Origin: a virus
Strand: one strand, 5' to 3'
DNA length: 24,554 nucleotides
IMG/VR virus record: IMGVR_UViG_3300009155_000250
Span: 1-24,554 of that record
The first letter of the stretch is position 1, and every line of letters starts with the position of its first letter. The translations under genes were made by a program, and so were the position numbers. The notes under the pieces are model-generated. The model did no database searches. It was not told the origin of the DNA and was given only the letters and a program-made list of their open reading frames with translations. Shown in pieces: positions 21,301 to 24,554 of the stretch.

Positions 21301-21528
21301 ATTTTAAATACGCAAACTGTTAAAATACAAACTGGGACACAATTAGTTGTAGTGATGAAACAAGTAGGACCATCCTGGAATGATGTCAAATCAATTAATT
21401 CTACTACATCTTTATTAGACAGTACTGGAACTATTACCAAATTCTTAAAATTAGGGAATGCAGTATTACCCACGCATTATTTCTATGGGTCGGCAAGTTC
21501 TATAGCTAAACCACAAGGCGGAGTATAA
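9388..21528 (+). CDS. Giant 4046-residue baseplate/tail virion protein
   Basis: A single uninterrupted 12.1-kb gene, starting two bases after gp6 with a GGA about eight bases before its ATG. It holds the place of T4 gene 7, but T4 gp7 has 1032 residues. The N-terminal 130 residues and blocks such as SPWEMLGFHEKPNWWDSQYG (about 905-925), WRRSSSWPFAVQKLLLLTRP (about 1006-1025) and EVKPYHTQIRRF (about 2893-2904) are of a type I recognise from very large virion proteins of marine T4-like phages. Inserted modules are CBM5/12-like segments (about 1220-1263, 1479-1525), a segment around KLEIGKIVSISGVSNSLNG (about 1760-1810), a seven-repeat FG-GAP propeller (about 1888-2291), and fibre-like modules nearer the C terminus (3022 onward; VYLDGHKLNFG near 3490; GERIEFFKNVDNVLSQLRRG near 3741). 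It probably bridges wedge and fibres. The exact role is unknown, and gp7 equivalence is positional inference. Confidence 0.82.
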   Translation: MTTSTFKSVNLLPTYFQTDKNSKFLSSTIDQLIQPAKIERLNAFVGSTATPNYSSSDSYVVEPEISRQLYQLDPALVINNIQDSIQSIITLKDLSNEIGIKGGYNNNFDRLFRSEMYPYDPPIDLDKFNNYQNYFWLPSGPFIIDIDEDDLDVAKFIVGNTTTTVMVHGNSVQLLNGMLVTFTGLNVAYEYQYKEFFVEGVGTSIVLVPLNELITPEKIAQSNDELYDSTKYDFLGFDSSENFPLNPEYVTINRASKDRNPWSRYNRWVSLDVIKTSSLLNSKEIITPISNRAVRPIIEFKADIQLYNFGSNAIQHVDLIDTTRTDAYNEIEGLILPTPTSTKSNILIDGVNIEYGHRIIFAADKNELIRNTVFVVLLVNLGGNPNPSVALIPLSEYSQTTLTEGTSILVKRGVVNGGTSWWFDGLYWNYAQQHTKLNEGPLIDLFDSSGVSYSNKNVYLNNFKGNKIIGFGINENNPIDPVLGLRLNYLNNDVNSSILFENYYANEVINLIDIGENVSKIKTSQTFFKIDGKLANVWGNLINPPVGLNTSTGYYDLPMGVTNNPLNEDLDNLVHGDLDNQKTNNIQVVSNVNPISFAMMFMGKSEHNIVDAITKCSADYEYFKLSLINNTSLVTHPNDPIKSLDEILNKINAGKTIKSSFYLSDMLGYGTEKIETQYVVSDPRFTSYPLPQDFSITSPSSKSLLVYINGSQSVLGIDYEIQSTDSYIEILKNLFIGDEVLIVLYPDTKRNYIPPTPTKLGLYPKFVPKIYLDTSYTTPVNVIQGHDGSITVAFNDYRDDIILEYELRVYNNIKVDYQPELFDIHEVDPGVWRDTAKISDYNYEEINSILEKDFIKWAINYGIDYTTNNSYSASNKFTWKFKSKINSIEGSWRAIFKYYYDTDKPSTSPWEMLGFHEKPNWWDSQYGLAPYTSGNTLMWNDLANGRVAITDNGPVINEFYARPSLSNNLPVNGIGDLLDPITIGIAESLENFSWSVGEQGPAETAWRRSSSWPFAVQKLLLLTRPAKYASLMYDPCQIKKNIVGQWVSVKDQSFLKLKNLYIHGENEIPTNSGYSVYLSENGQRLDKNYISKLRNDLTYANFNLFYPVAGFINKDTIQIFIDAYEPTTSLPGALLPDADYNLILKTSNPIMSIGISGIIIQRVDNNFVVRGYDRENPYFTYYLPIRNSSTPSITVGGINKEFVNWESGLTGAVGNLNLTTAQSAPTGNFYQKDQIVQNGGAYYQTLVSHQSGLVFDKSLFSKLPSLPVIGGATVQLANNFESTPLKIPYGHTFTNIQDLYDLIVGYGKWLSDQGFVFNQFNSDLMETVDWNLSAKEFLYWSTQNWINDSVLSLSPFADQITYSFDKLVVDNIFNKFYEYSVIKSDGTPFEKSNLFITRLDGVFTVKAINTEDGIYFLRLNAVQKEQGIVFNNKTIFGDVVYNPKTSQRQNRVKLVGFRTSDWNGNFSAPGFVYDIVNVVDWVPNTNYLASTVVRYNNFYYSAIRNVSKSATFDFNKWKKLGKKPISKLLPNFDYKINQFKDFYSLDIDNFDIGQEKSAQNLIGYWARTYLNNIIPNPISQYKFYQGFIKEKGTKNVVSKLSNADPVNSDIEIKIYENWALRVGEYGGFTSSQEFEFALIEGTFSENPQIISFLPQPATLNYSSIYYVDPSKFTIPSTGKIPEIKTTTSTNVFKLIHAGYVRIDDVDATAYNQDSLLDIANSNNLLEGNTIWLGFKPDGSWDVLEYRLLTQIVDAVSDTSYDRITITTLTPHKLEIGKIVSISGVSNSLNGVYLVDSIISLTQFEILNSTMFTNMESLTLPGFLFTFESLRFLDFDSIPSDEILHTYKTGSYVWVDSGNDTSNKGWAVYKKSSNYKNNIFIGKHSNSPQGYGYSISSRNGSDILAVGAPLFNDTSNSSGAVVVYKNKKSVLEEVAFYTMPNTAGNSNKLGTTVVYDDYPFSTGIEKFGLTFAGAPGAYNNSGTVLILSINDIYQTTVTGRLTNPNASSTGTYGASIFVQRNTTTKLVLVGAPIINKVYSYIVTATNSSSTVQISQYSTVTSSASLSSDAQWGYSIVGSDNSNCLAISAPYNGYKNTGTVTVIFGNGSKQTISSPFGENGHFGLAMAMSFDASYLAISAPSTPNSNNSFGAVAIYSNTWTNNFYTLTQILTNIVPDGKMYFGMAISINTMSNGLVVSALGTNTTVITTFDTITTFDYDTTIFTESEDFSGTTYLYNRKNSRFVYSQEVNELEESITTSTNFGNSVIIDDDLIFVGAPSTINQSTGSLYIFSKINTQVDGWERFRVQDELLLPESLKQIRLIDTNSDSIISYYDYVDPLKGKILGVAEKEITYKTASDPAIYSLGFDGVNVDTNLNWIDQQVGQLWWDLSNAKFIWYEQGELEYRKNNWGKLFPGASIDVYEWVGSSLLPSEWSVQADTPTGLANGISGQPKYVNNSVLSVKQVYDNVTGNFSNVYFYWVKNKVIVPNVNNRKLSAFAISSYIANPTQAGIQYSSFISSSSLILSNFSTKLRSDEISLNFTIDNTNNKTVKHVEWQLIIENSKDSPIPKLLEKKFIDSLIGNDELGNLVPDPSLSKRLKYGLGIRPQQTLFEDRLTALRNVIGFANNVLINYQITGNYSFGNLNTQEELPQPTTSSWVVIEDISELSIVDTSIVNKASVISDSYVNGGWTVYQYENSKWNRVRTQAYNTTLYWEYVDWISAKYNKYTPILYVIDDPYELSKLNLIPGQYVKINNRGDGNYIIVTMVPIGSIGNFGDKFDVVYSENGTIQFKDSLWNLSFGWDNDYAFNQPLFDQTPNIEISYILSALKNDLFINDLSDMWNSLFFIGVKYALSEQTFIDWAFKTSLVDIVKYAGTLTQTSVYKLQDSAYYENFINEVKPYHTQIRRFTANFENFDDSMTRVIDFDEPFVYDQTTQKFVPSIIPSSYFTFPGAFNTTTGQITTASYRSNLKLTTVPLREITNTILFDRVDSIDQIGNLTVNDNFIGTKDKSIFQLSWLAQPNKSKIYVTLNGYELFESAYTLIYSNEQFGGYTKKYSYLKIFLDKIQLIGLNDIENYSLSVTYEKNIELLTAAERVKNFYSPTDGMITNDISLLMSGVSDPRKIIGGQYEGKGFSNINSGMIADSIINPSDSYYPSWNYGGLINALGINPSDLVIDGSFNFLSPEANQAPDEQVPGFSADSLGIDVFTKSPYQTPTIFNGSVNISPSNLDNLLTLSVMPPTTASIIVTFNNKLFEYQSLEKTWTTSTQFSIDWTNNKLLIPNQDKVGILAYTIIGVGDATLTGLGIIGFESLSVNVASTSTSTRLTSMINYRQLKSSYVTVDGAPITRLTATNSINDLFYYINTVSSRDTRAAVDIYNLSSGTHYIQSWFFDSYSPKFNQIQEQIIRIDDEPIFVNDENGFASSIAITNFPKILNSPNSQVVVELIPDAGLPVRLRPPYAVYYTVTTTDVTLASYPIVASTSSFVFDDLQSKNMKVYLDGHKLNFGVSQDFYVSNNAVILTTRPALVGYPPIIGSQLIIETFYYNDISNSQSINDGSVIYDYDFVLDTNNEAILLTPNYSTSTNSSIKITTFTIQDSLGIVTQRFVGNPDNRTYKLSYPVLNSNYLWVEINSTATGLLSLINNVDYQLLEDHLTVLISSEFFLTNNDSVFIMSFADPGKSGKNMGYRITKDFLGKTNFTRISSVDSTYLTQPLSAFDTEIYVADGSMLSAPNSEKNIPGVILVAGERIEFFKNVDNVLSQLRRGTGGTSPLTNLDAGTVVIDQGTEQIIEISPGTPYTDKILIQNTYTSANLENTYIINTTTITTWVNPITSSTVRCDGITLMTTKSSLPVDPYTGIQTYLGRTYSVSTASIHAKDQLEIYYGGQLLRKNQSFHHDTTIMYDGILLDQIKGTVPSASFLSSATIYLGDSYICEDTDEVWVCTENQYNLQSVPSFVYSGLKRYKPDFTINTGTQQIILNTQTVKIQTGTQLVVVMKQVGPSWNDVKSINSTTSLLDSTGTITKFLKLGNAVLPTHYFYGSASSIAKPQGGV
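13048..13176 (+). other. CBM5/12-like segment 1 in the giant protein
   Basis: Residues about 1221-1263 read GNFYQKDQIVQNGGAYYQTL followed by a short polar stretch. The spacing of the aromatic residues and the Gly-Gly turn resemble the W/Y-x-Y-x-G-x-x-V pattern of small chitin-binding-like modules. The match is by eye and partial: the leading Trp is missing. Confidence 0.4.
13822..13962 (+). other. CBM5/12-like segment 2 in the giant protein
   Basis: Residues about 1479-1525 read VDWVPNTNYLASTVVRYNNF, then YYSAIRN and FNKWKKLGKKP. The order Trp, Pro, Tyr, Val, Tyr, Tyr, closing Trp is the pattern of small carbohydrate-binding modules (CBM5/12) found in chitinases and phage fibres. Binding itself is inference. 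Confidence 0.5.
15049..16260 (+). other. Seven-repeat FG-GAP (integrin-alpha-like) beta-propeller in the giant protein
   Basis: Residues about 1888-2291 hold seven repeats of a FG-GAP-type unit: an aromatic-Gly start (YGYSISS, LGTTVVY, YGASIFV, WGYSIVG, FGLAMAM, FGMAISI, FGNSVII), then a strand ending in AVGAP, FAGAP, LVGAP, AISAP, AISAP, VVSAL or FVGAP. A GxVxVY-like closing strand follows in most of them. The GAP positions are about 50-80 residues apart (codons near 15103, 15298, 15470, 15640, 15790, 15967 and 16203), which fits propeller blades. The sixth repeat has lost the Pro. No clear DxDxDG calcium loops are seen. Confidence 0.75.
15997..16032 (+). repeat. Tandem 18-base direct repeat
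   Basis: Two adjacent 18-base units that begin with the same 15 bases (ATTACTACATTTGAT) encode the repeated peptide ITTFD. They lie within the sixth FG-GAP repeat and keep the frame. This looks like a recent in-frame slippage duplication. Confidence 0.7.
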
Positions 21529-21536
21529 CATAAATA
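21529..21536 (+). promoter_or_regulatory. Possible late promoter box CATAAATA
   Basis: This box differs by one base from the T4 late core and lies in the 27-base gap before the 21556 gene. It ends 20 bases before the ATG, the same spacing as the exact box before gp6, which would give a leader of about 14 bases. One-mismatch boxes also occur inside genes here, so the position is the main support. Confidence 0.4.
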
Positions 21537-21543
21537 TTACTAT

Positions 21544-21548
21544 GGAAG
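21544..21548 (+). promoter_or_regulatory. Shine-Dalgarno sequence before the 21556 gene
   Basis: GGAAG ends seven bases before the ATG at 21556 and supports this start. Confidence 0.55.
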
Positions 21549-21555
21549 ATTAAAT

Positions 21556-22227
21556 ATGACTAACAGTGATCTAGAAAAACCCAACGAATTTTGTCCAATA
21601 TCAGTTCGAGGACATGTTAAAATATATGACCCTGAAACCAATGAGGTTTACAGGGACCAACCTAATGCTATTAATTATGAAAATTTTAGCGTAGCTATGG
21701 CCCAAAGCCTAGCAAATCAGGGTATTGGTATGATTGAAGGTATGGCTTTTGGTAATGGTGGATCTAGAGTTGATGCTACTGGAATTATAACATACCTTAC
21801 ACCAAATGTGATAGGTACTACGGCCGGACTTTATAATCAAACACTTTATAAAGTAGTTGATGCTAATCAAACATTGTATAAGTCTGATGGCGGAACGGTT
21901 ATGTCGCCATTTAGCTCTAACGTAGATCCTGCTAGAAATTTTATACAGTACAGACATTTACCAGGTGCATTTTACAGTGATATTCTTATTAGTTGTCTTT
22001 TAGACTTTGGTGAACCATCCGGACAACAAGCATTTGATAATTCTGTAAATAGCGATGGCACATACGTTTTTGATGAAATTGGTATTAAAGCATACGGTTT
22101 AACTGGTCCTGGGTCTGGACAATTTTTAACTCATGTGATTTTTCATCCAGTTCAAAAATCATTGAATCGTCTTTTACAAATTGATTATACAATTCGAGTA
22201 CAAAGTTTGACAGCGGGGGTGAAATAA
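21556..22227 (+). CDS. Putative virion structural protein
   Basis: A 223-residue protein I cannot assign to a named family. It is soluble-looking, with no signal peptide or membrane segment. The N-terminal half contains VRGHVKIYDPETNEVYRDQP, a beta-rich start reminiscent of adaptor proteins. NAINYENFSVAMAQSLANQG looks helical and leads into MAFGNGGSRVDATGIITYL. The C-terminal half (YVFDEIGIKAYGLTGPG, FHPVQKSLNRLLQIDYTIRV) is again beta-rich. I associate this pattern with small virion proteins of T4-like phages, often next to fibre genes. It sits between the giant protein and the two fibre-like genes and touches the next gene without a gap, so it is probably co-expressed with them. An adaptor or collar-like role between baseplate and fibres is a guess from location. 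Confidence 0.7.
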   Translation: MTNSDLEKPNEFCPISVRGHVKIYDPETNEVYRDQPNAINYENFSVAMAQSLANQGIGMIEGMAFGNGGSRVDATGIITYLTPNVIGTTAGLYNQTLYKVVDANQTLYKSDGGTVMSPFSSNVDPARNFIQYRHLPGAFYSDILISCLLDFGEPSGQQAFDNSVNSDGTYVFDEIGIKAYGLTGPGSGQFLTHVIFHPVQKSLNRLLQIDYTIRVQSLTAGVK

Positions 22228-23013
22228 GTGGCATATTCAATAACATTTAAAGATGGAAGTCCGCTGTTATTAATAGCAGATAATACCGTTGACACATCAA
22301 GAAGTGTGACTTTTGTAGGTAAAGATTATCGAGGGTATGGGATTTATCAAAATCAAAATTTAATTACATTATTAACTAACTCAGCCAGTCCTAATCACTC
22401 TAAACCAATAAACCCTTTAGTTGGCGAATTGTGGTATGATGTTACTAATCAAAAACTAAATATTTGGGATCCAGCATACAACTCAAATGGTGGATGGAAA
22501 AATACTGCAGGTGCAGTGATTAGTCGTTCACAGCCTGGATCAGTAGCAGTTGGCGACTTTTGGTATGACATTACTAATAAAACACTTAATTTATATACAT
22601 TTGACGATTACCTAACAATAACAACTTATCCAAGATTGACCCCGTCGGGTTGGATAGTTCCAAATGATCCAGTATTAGATAATACTGCACCAACTGGTGT
22701 TACTCAACAAGTAATATTACTTAAAAATAATGGAAATGTTGTTGGAGCATTAAGTAATTCAAGTTTTATTGCCAGCACCAACGATAGTAGCTACACTTTT
22801 CCTTTAGCCAATAGTGCTGCTTATTCCATATTACAAGGATTGAATATTATTGGGTATGTTCAAGCTACAGGCGGGCTTGTTGTAAACACTGTTAACGACA
22901 ATTTTGCAGCTAACTCTACCGGGGTTCCTGGACAATTGGCAGCTAGTACAAATTCTTTATTTGTTTGTGTAGCTAATAATTCTTGGAAAAAAATACAACT
23001 AACTTCTTATTAA
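22228..23013 (+). CDS. Tail-fibre-like protein, short paralogue
   Basis: A 261-residue protein that starts with GTG directly after the stop codon of the preceding gene. A G-rich stretch at 22215-22220 acts as a plausible ribosome-binding site and supports the GTG. Residues 1-80 (ITFKDGSPLLLIADNTVD, VTFVGKDYRGYG, LITLLTNSASP, GELWYDVTNQKLNIWD) match the start of the following gene in order and spacing, so the two share an N-terminal module. A second GDFWYDITNKTLNLYT unit follows at about 107-122. Such WYD/WWD units with a K-L-x-L/V strand are typical of fibre and virion proteins of marine phages. The C-terminal 130 residues are beta-rich without a recognised motif, and the maturation-type C-terminal domain of the neighbour is absent. 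A role as tail fibre or fibre adaptor is inferred. Confidence 0.72.
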   Translation: MAYSITFKDGSPLLLIADNTVDTSRSVTFVGKDYRGYGIYQNQNLITLLTNSASPNHSKPINPLVGELWYDVTNQKLNIWDPAYNSNGGWKNTAGAVISRSQPGSVAVGDFWYDITNKTLNLYTFDDYLTITTYPRLTPSGWIVPNDPVLDNTAPTGVTQQVILLKNNGNVVGALSNSSFIASTNDSSYTFPLANSAAYSILQGLNIIGYVQATGGLVVNTVNDNFAANSTGVPGQLAASTNSLFVCVANNSWKKIQLTSY

Positions 23014-23015
23014 TC

Positions 23016-24245
23016 ATGCCTTATATATTAAGCCTAACAACTGGTAGTACTTTAGTTACAGTCAAAGATGGTACTGTTGATAATACCACTAGTCTTACTT
23101 TTCTTGGAAGAAACTTTTCTGGTTACGGAGAACCTTTAGAAGAAAATTTTATAAAATTATTAGAAAATTTCTCTTCACCGGGGGCAAGCAATGTTCCATT
23201 AAACTCGGTATTATCAAATCCTCTTCAAGGGCAACTGTGGTTCAATAGCACTACACGCCAACTATATGTTAGTTATGATGGCACAAATTTTAAAGGACTT
23301 GGTAGTATAACAGTTGGGTCTAAGAACACAATAGATAATCCAGTAGATGGTGACATGTTTTGGGATGATGGAGTATTGTATGGCTATCAAGCATCATCAG
23401 AGTCATTTGTTAACATTGGCCCTGCTAATGGTAGTCAGTTTAGTTCATGGCTTTACGGTAGAACATTGTCTGCCCCTAATGATTATCTATTGCCATCTAT
23501 TACTGGGGTTGTTGGTACATTACCAGTAACAGTATTATCATATAGTTCTTATACACCAAAAAATACTAATTTGATTGATGGTAACACATTAAACACTTTC
23601 ACTTATATTAAACAAGGTATTACGTTACCTAATGCTGATCCAATCACGGGAGTATCTTCAATATCCACTGATACTGGATATTTACTTTGGGGAACTGCGG
23701 CCGATGCTGTCAATGCTAGAAATGTTTCAGTAACCAGATCTAATTTATCAAATAATAATTTTTATATACCTTTATCAAACACAACAACAGGCCGTGTAGG
23801 GCTTGTAACATCATCTTCTTTTTATTATACTAATAATGGAGTTTTGAATGCTACAGCCACTGCTGCCTATTACGCAGATCTAGCAGAACGTTATGAAGCA
23901 GATGCTGTTTATGACGAGGGAACTGTATTGATTATTGGTGGCGATAAAGAAGTTACTGTTACATCACAATTTGCAGATACAAGAGTGGCGGGTATAGTAA
24001 GTAAAAATCCTGCTTATTTAATGAATAAAGATGCTGGAACAGACGAATCTCACCCAGCTATTGCCTTAAGAGGCCGAGTTCCTTGCAAAGTTCAGGGATA
24101 TATTAAGAAAGGTGACTTGATTGTTACAAGTAGCACACCTGGATACGGAATTGCCGCAAGTCATGTTTTTGGCGGAGCAATAATAGGAAAAGCCCTAGAA
24201 GAACACTCTGAGGGCTTTGGGATTATTGAAGTATTGGTAGTTTAA
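23016..24245 (+). CDS. Tail-fibre-like protein with conserved C-terminal domain
   Basis: A 409-residue protein. I chose the ATG at 23016, two bases after the previous stop, because from there the N terminus aligns with that of the preceding gene; an in-frame TTG at 22983 would overlap that gene without reason. Residues about 1-80 are the shared module (ITLT-like strand, [45 protein letters not shown]). A second unit is [13 protein letters not shown]. The C terminus (about 285-409) reads [54 protein letters not shown] and [20 protein letters not shown]. This is a widespread C-terminal domain of phage fibres and related bacterial proteins, possibly related to Peptidase_G2/intramolecular-chaperone tips. 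Whether it is cleaved cannot be seen. The gene end overlaps thyA on the other strand. Confidence 0.8.
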   Translation: MPYILSLTTGSTLVTVKDGTVDNTTSLTFLGRNFSGYGEPLEENFIKLLENFSSPGASNVPLNSVLSNPLQGQLWFNSTTRQLYVSYDGTNFKGLGSITVGSKNTIDNPVDGDMFWDDGVLYGYQASSESFVNIGPANGSQFSSWLYGRTLSAPNDYLLPSITGVVGTLPVTVLSYSSYTPKNTNLIDGNTLNTFTYIKQGITLPNADPITGVSSISTDTGYLLWGTAADAVNARNVSVTRSNLSNNNFYIPLSNTTTGRVGLVTSSSFYYTNNGVLNATATAAYYADLAERYEADAVYDEGTVLIIGGDKEVTVTSQFADTRVAGIVSKNPAYLMNKDAGTDESHPAIALRGRVPCKVQGYIKKGDLIVTSSTPGYGIAASHVFGGAIIGKALEEHSEGFGIIEVLVV

Positions 24246-24554
24246 ATTGCCATTGGTGCTGAAATAGCATCGTGATGTTGGTAATCTACTAATTCAATAT
24301 CTTCCATTTCAAAATCGGCAATAACAGTTATTGATGGATTTAGATATAATGTTGGTAATGGTAATAGACTTCGACCTAGTTGCTCTTTAACCTGATCAAA
24401 ATGGTTGTGATATATATGAGCATCACCAAAACTAATAATTAAATCTCCAACTTCTAAATTACAAACTTGTGCAATCATATGTGTGAATAGTGCATAGCTG
24501 GCAATATTAAATGGAACACCTAAGAACAAATCCGCAGATCTTTGATACATGTGG
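24242..24554 (-). CDS. thyA: Thymidylate synthase ThyA, C-terminal part (partial at window edge)
   Basis: The visible 103 residues are the C-terminal two fifths of a ThyA-type thymidylate synthase (about 260-290 residues in full), which methylates dUMP to dTMP with methylene-tetrahydrofolate. Diagnostic motifs are [20 protein letters not shown] (the QRS phosphate-binding Arg/Ser, then the Asp and the Asn that bind dUMP), [24 protein letters not shown] (the His and Tyr that contact the deoxyribose) and the terminal AISAPMAI, which matches the usual end of the family. The catalytic Cys-containing part lies beyond the window. The Met near the edge is internal: the frame stays open with a His before it. 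It points against the tail genes and its stop codon overlaps that of the last fibre gene. Phage ThyA supplies dTMP for phage DNA synthesis. Confidence 0.96.
   Translation of the reverse strand, partial: HMYQRSADLFLGVPFNIASYALFTHMIAQVCNLEVGDLIISFGDAHIYHNHFDQVKEQLGRSLLPLPTLYLNPSITVIADFEMEDIELVDYQHHDAISAPMAI

Noticed and set aside
22983-23015. Upstream TTG start for the last fibre gene, adding 11 residues
   Set aside because: It would overlap the preceding gene by 31 bases, and the ATG at 23016 aligns exactly with the start of the paralogue.
24242-24550. A complete 102-residue protein starting at the Met near the window edge
   Set aside because: The Met is the internal residue before the QRS motif of ThyA, and the frame stays open to the window edge.
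1-24554. tRNA genes, CRISPR arrays, insertion sequences, integrase or attachment sites
   Set aside because: Genes cover almost the whole window, the gaps are at most 47 bases, and no tRNA-like, array-like or transposase signal was seen.

Overview
The window is part of the late structural region of an AT-rich, T4-like contractile-tailed phage (myovirus). By eye about one third of bases are G or C. The evidence is a run of same-strand tail and baseplate genes with almost no intergenic space: a large putative hub protein, a gp5/VgrG-like spike carrying a GH19-type lysozyme, a clear gp25, a clear but enlarged gp6, and a 4046-residue virion protein. There is also a box identical to the T4-type late promoter core TATAAATA upstream of gp6. 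Marine T4-like phages (of cyanobacteria, SAR11 and similar hosts) are the closest style I recognise. The host cannot be read from the sequence. A ThyA-type thymidylate synthase, rather than the ThyX common in cyanophages, argues mildly against a cyanobacterial host.

Layout. 1-62: probable last codons of an upstream gene. 64-6074: hub and spike module, made of the putative hub protein, the gp5-like spike and gp25. 6075-6121: the longest gap (47 bases), holding the late promoter box inside a short inverted repeat. 6122-9385: gp6-like baseplate wedge. 9388-21528: one 12.1-kb gene filling half of the window, in the position of T4 gene 7. It contains carbohydrate-binding-like modules, a complete seven-repeat FG-GAP beta-propeller and tail-fibre-like C-terminal modules. 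21556-24245: three smaller virion genes, the last two being tail-fibre-like paralogues with a shared N-terminal module. 24242-24554: the 3' part of thyA on the opposite strand, whose stop codon overlaps that of the last fibre gene.

How the genes work together (inference from T4 and its relatives): the hub protein and spike would form the central tip that pierces and locally digests the cell wall. gp25 and gp6 would build the wedge ring that controls sheath contraction. The giant protein probably reaches from the wedge to the periphery and may carry host-binding or scaffold domains. The fibre-like proteins probably contact the cell surface. thyA belongs to the nucleotide-metabolism set of such phages and marks the edge of the late block.

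The two most unusual points are the domain order of the spike (OB fold, beta-helix, then lysozyme at the C terminus) and the integrin-alpha-like propeller embedded in the giant baseplate protein. No RNA genes, CRISPR arrays, insertion sequences or integration signals were seen.
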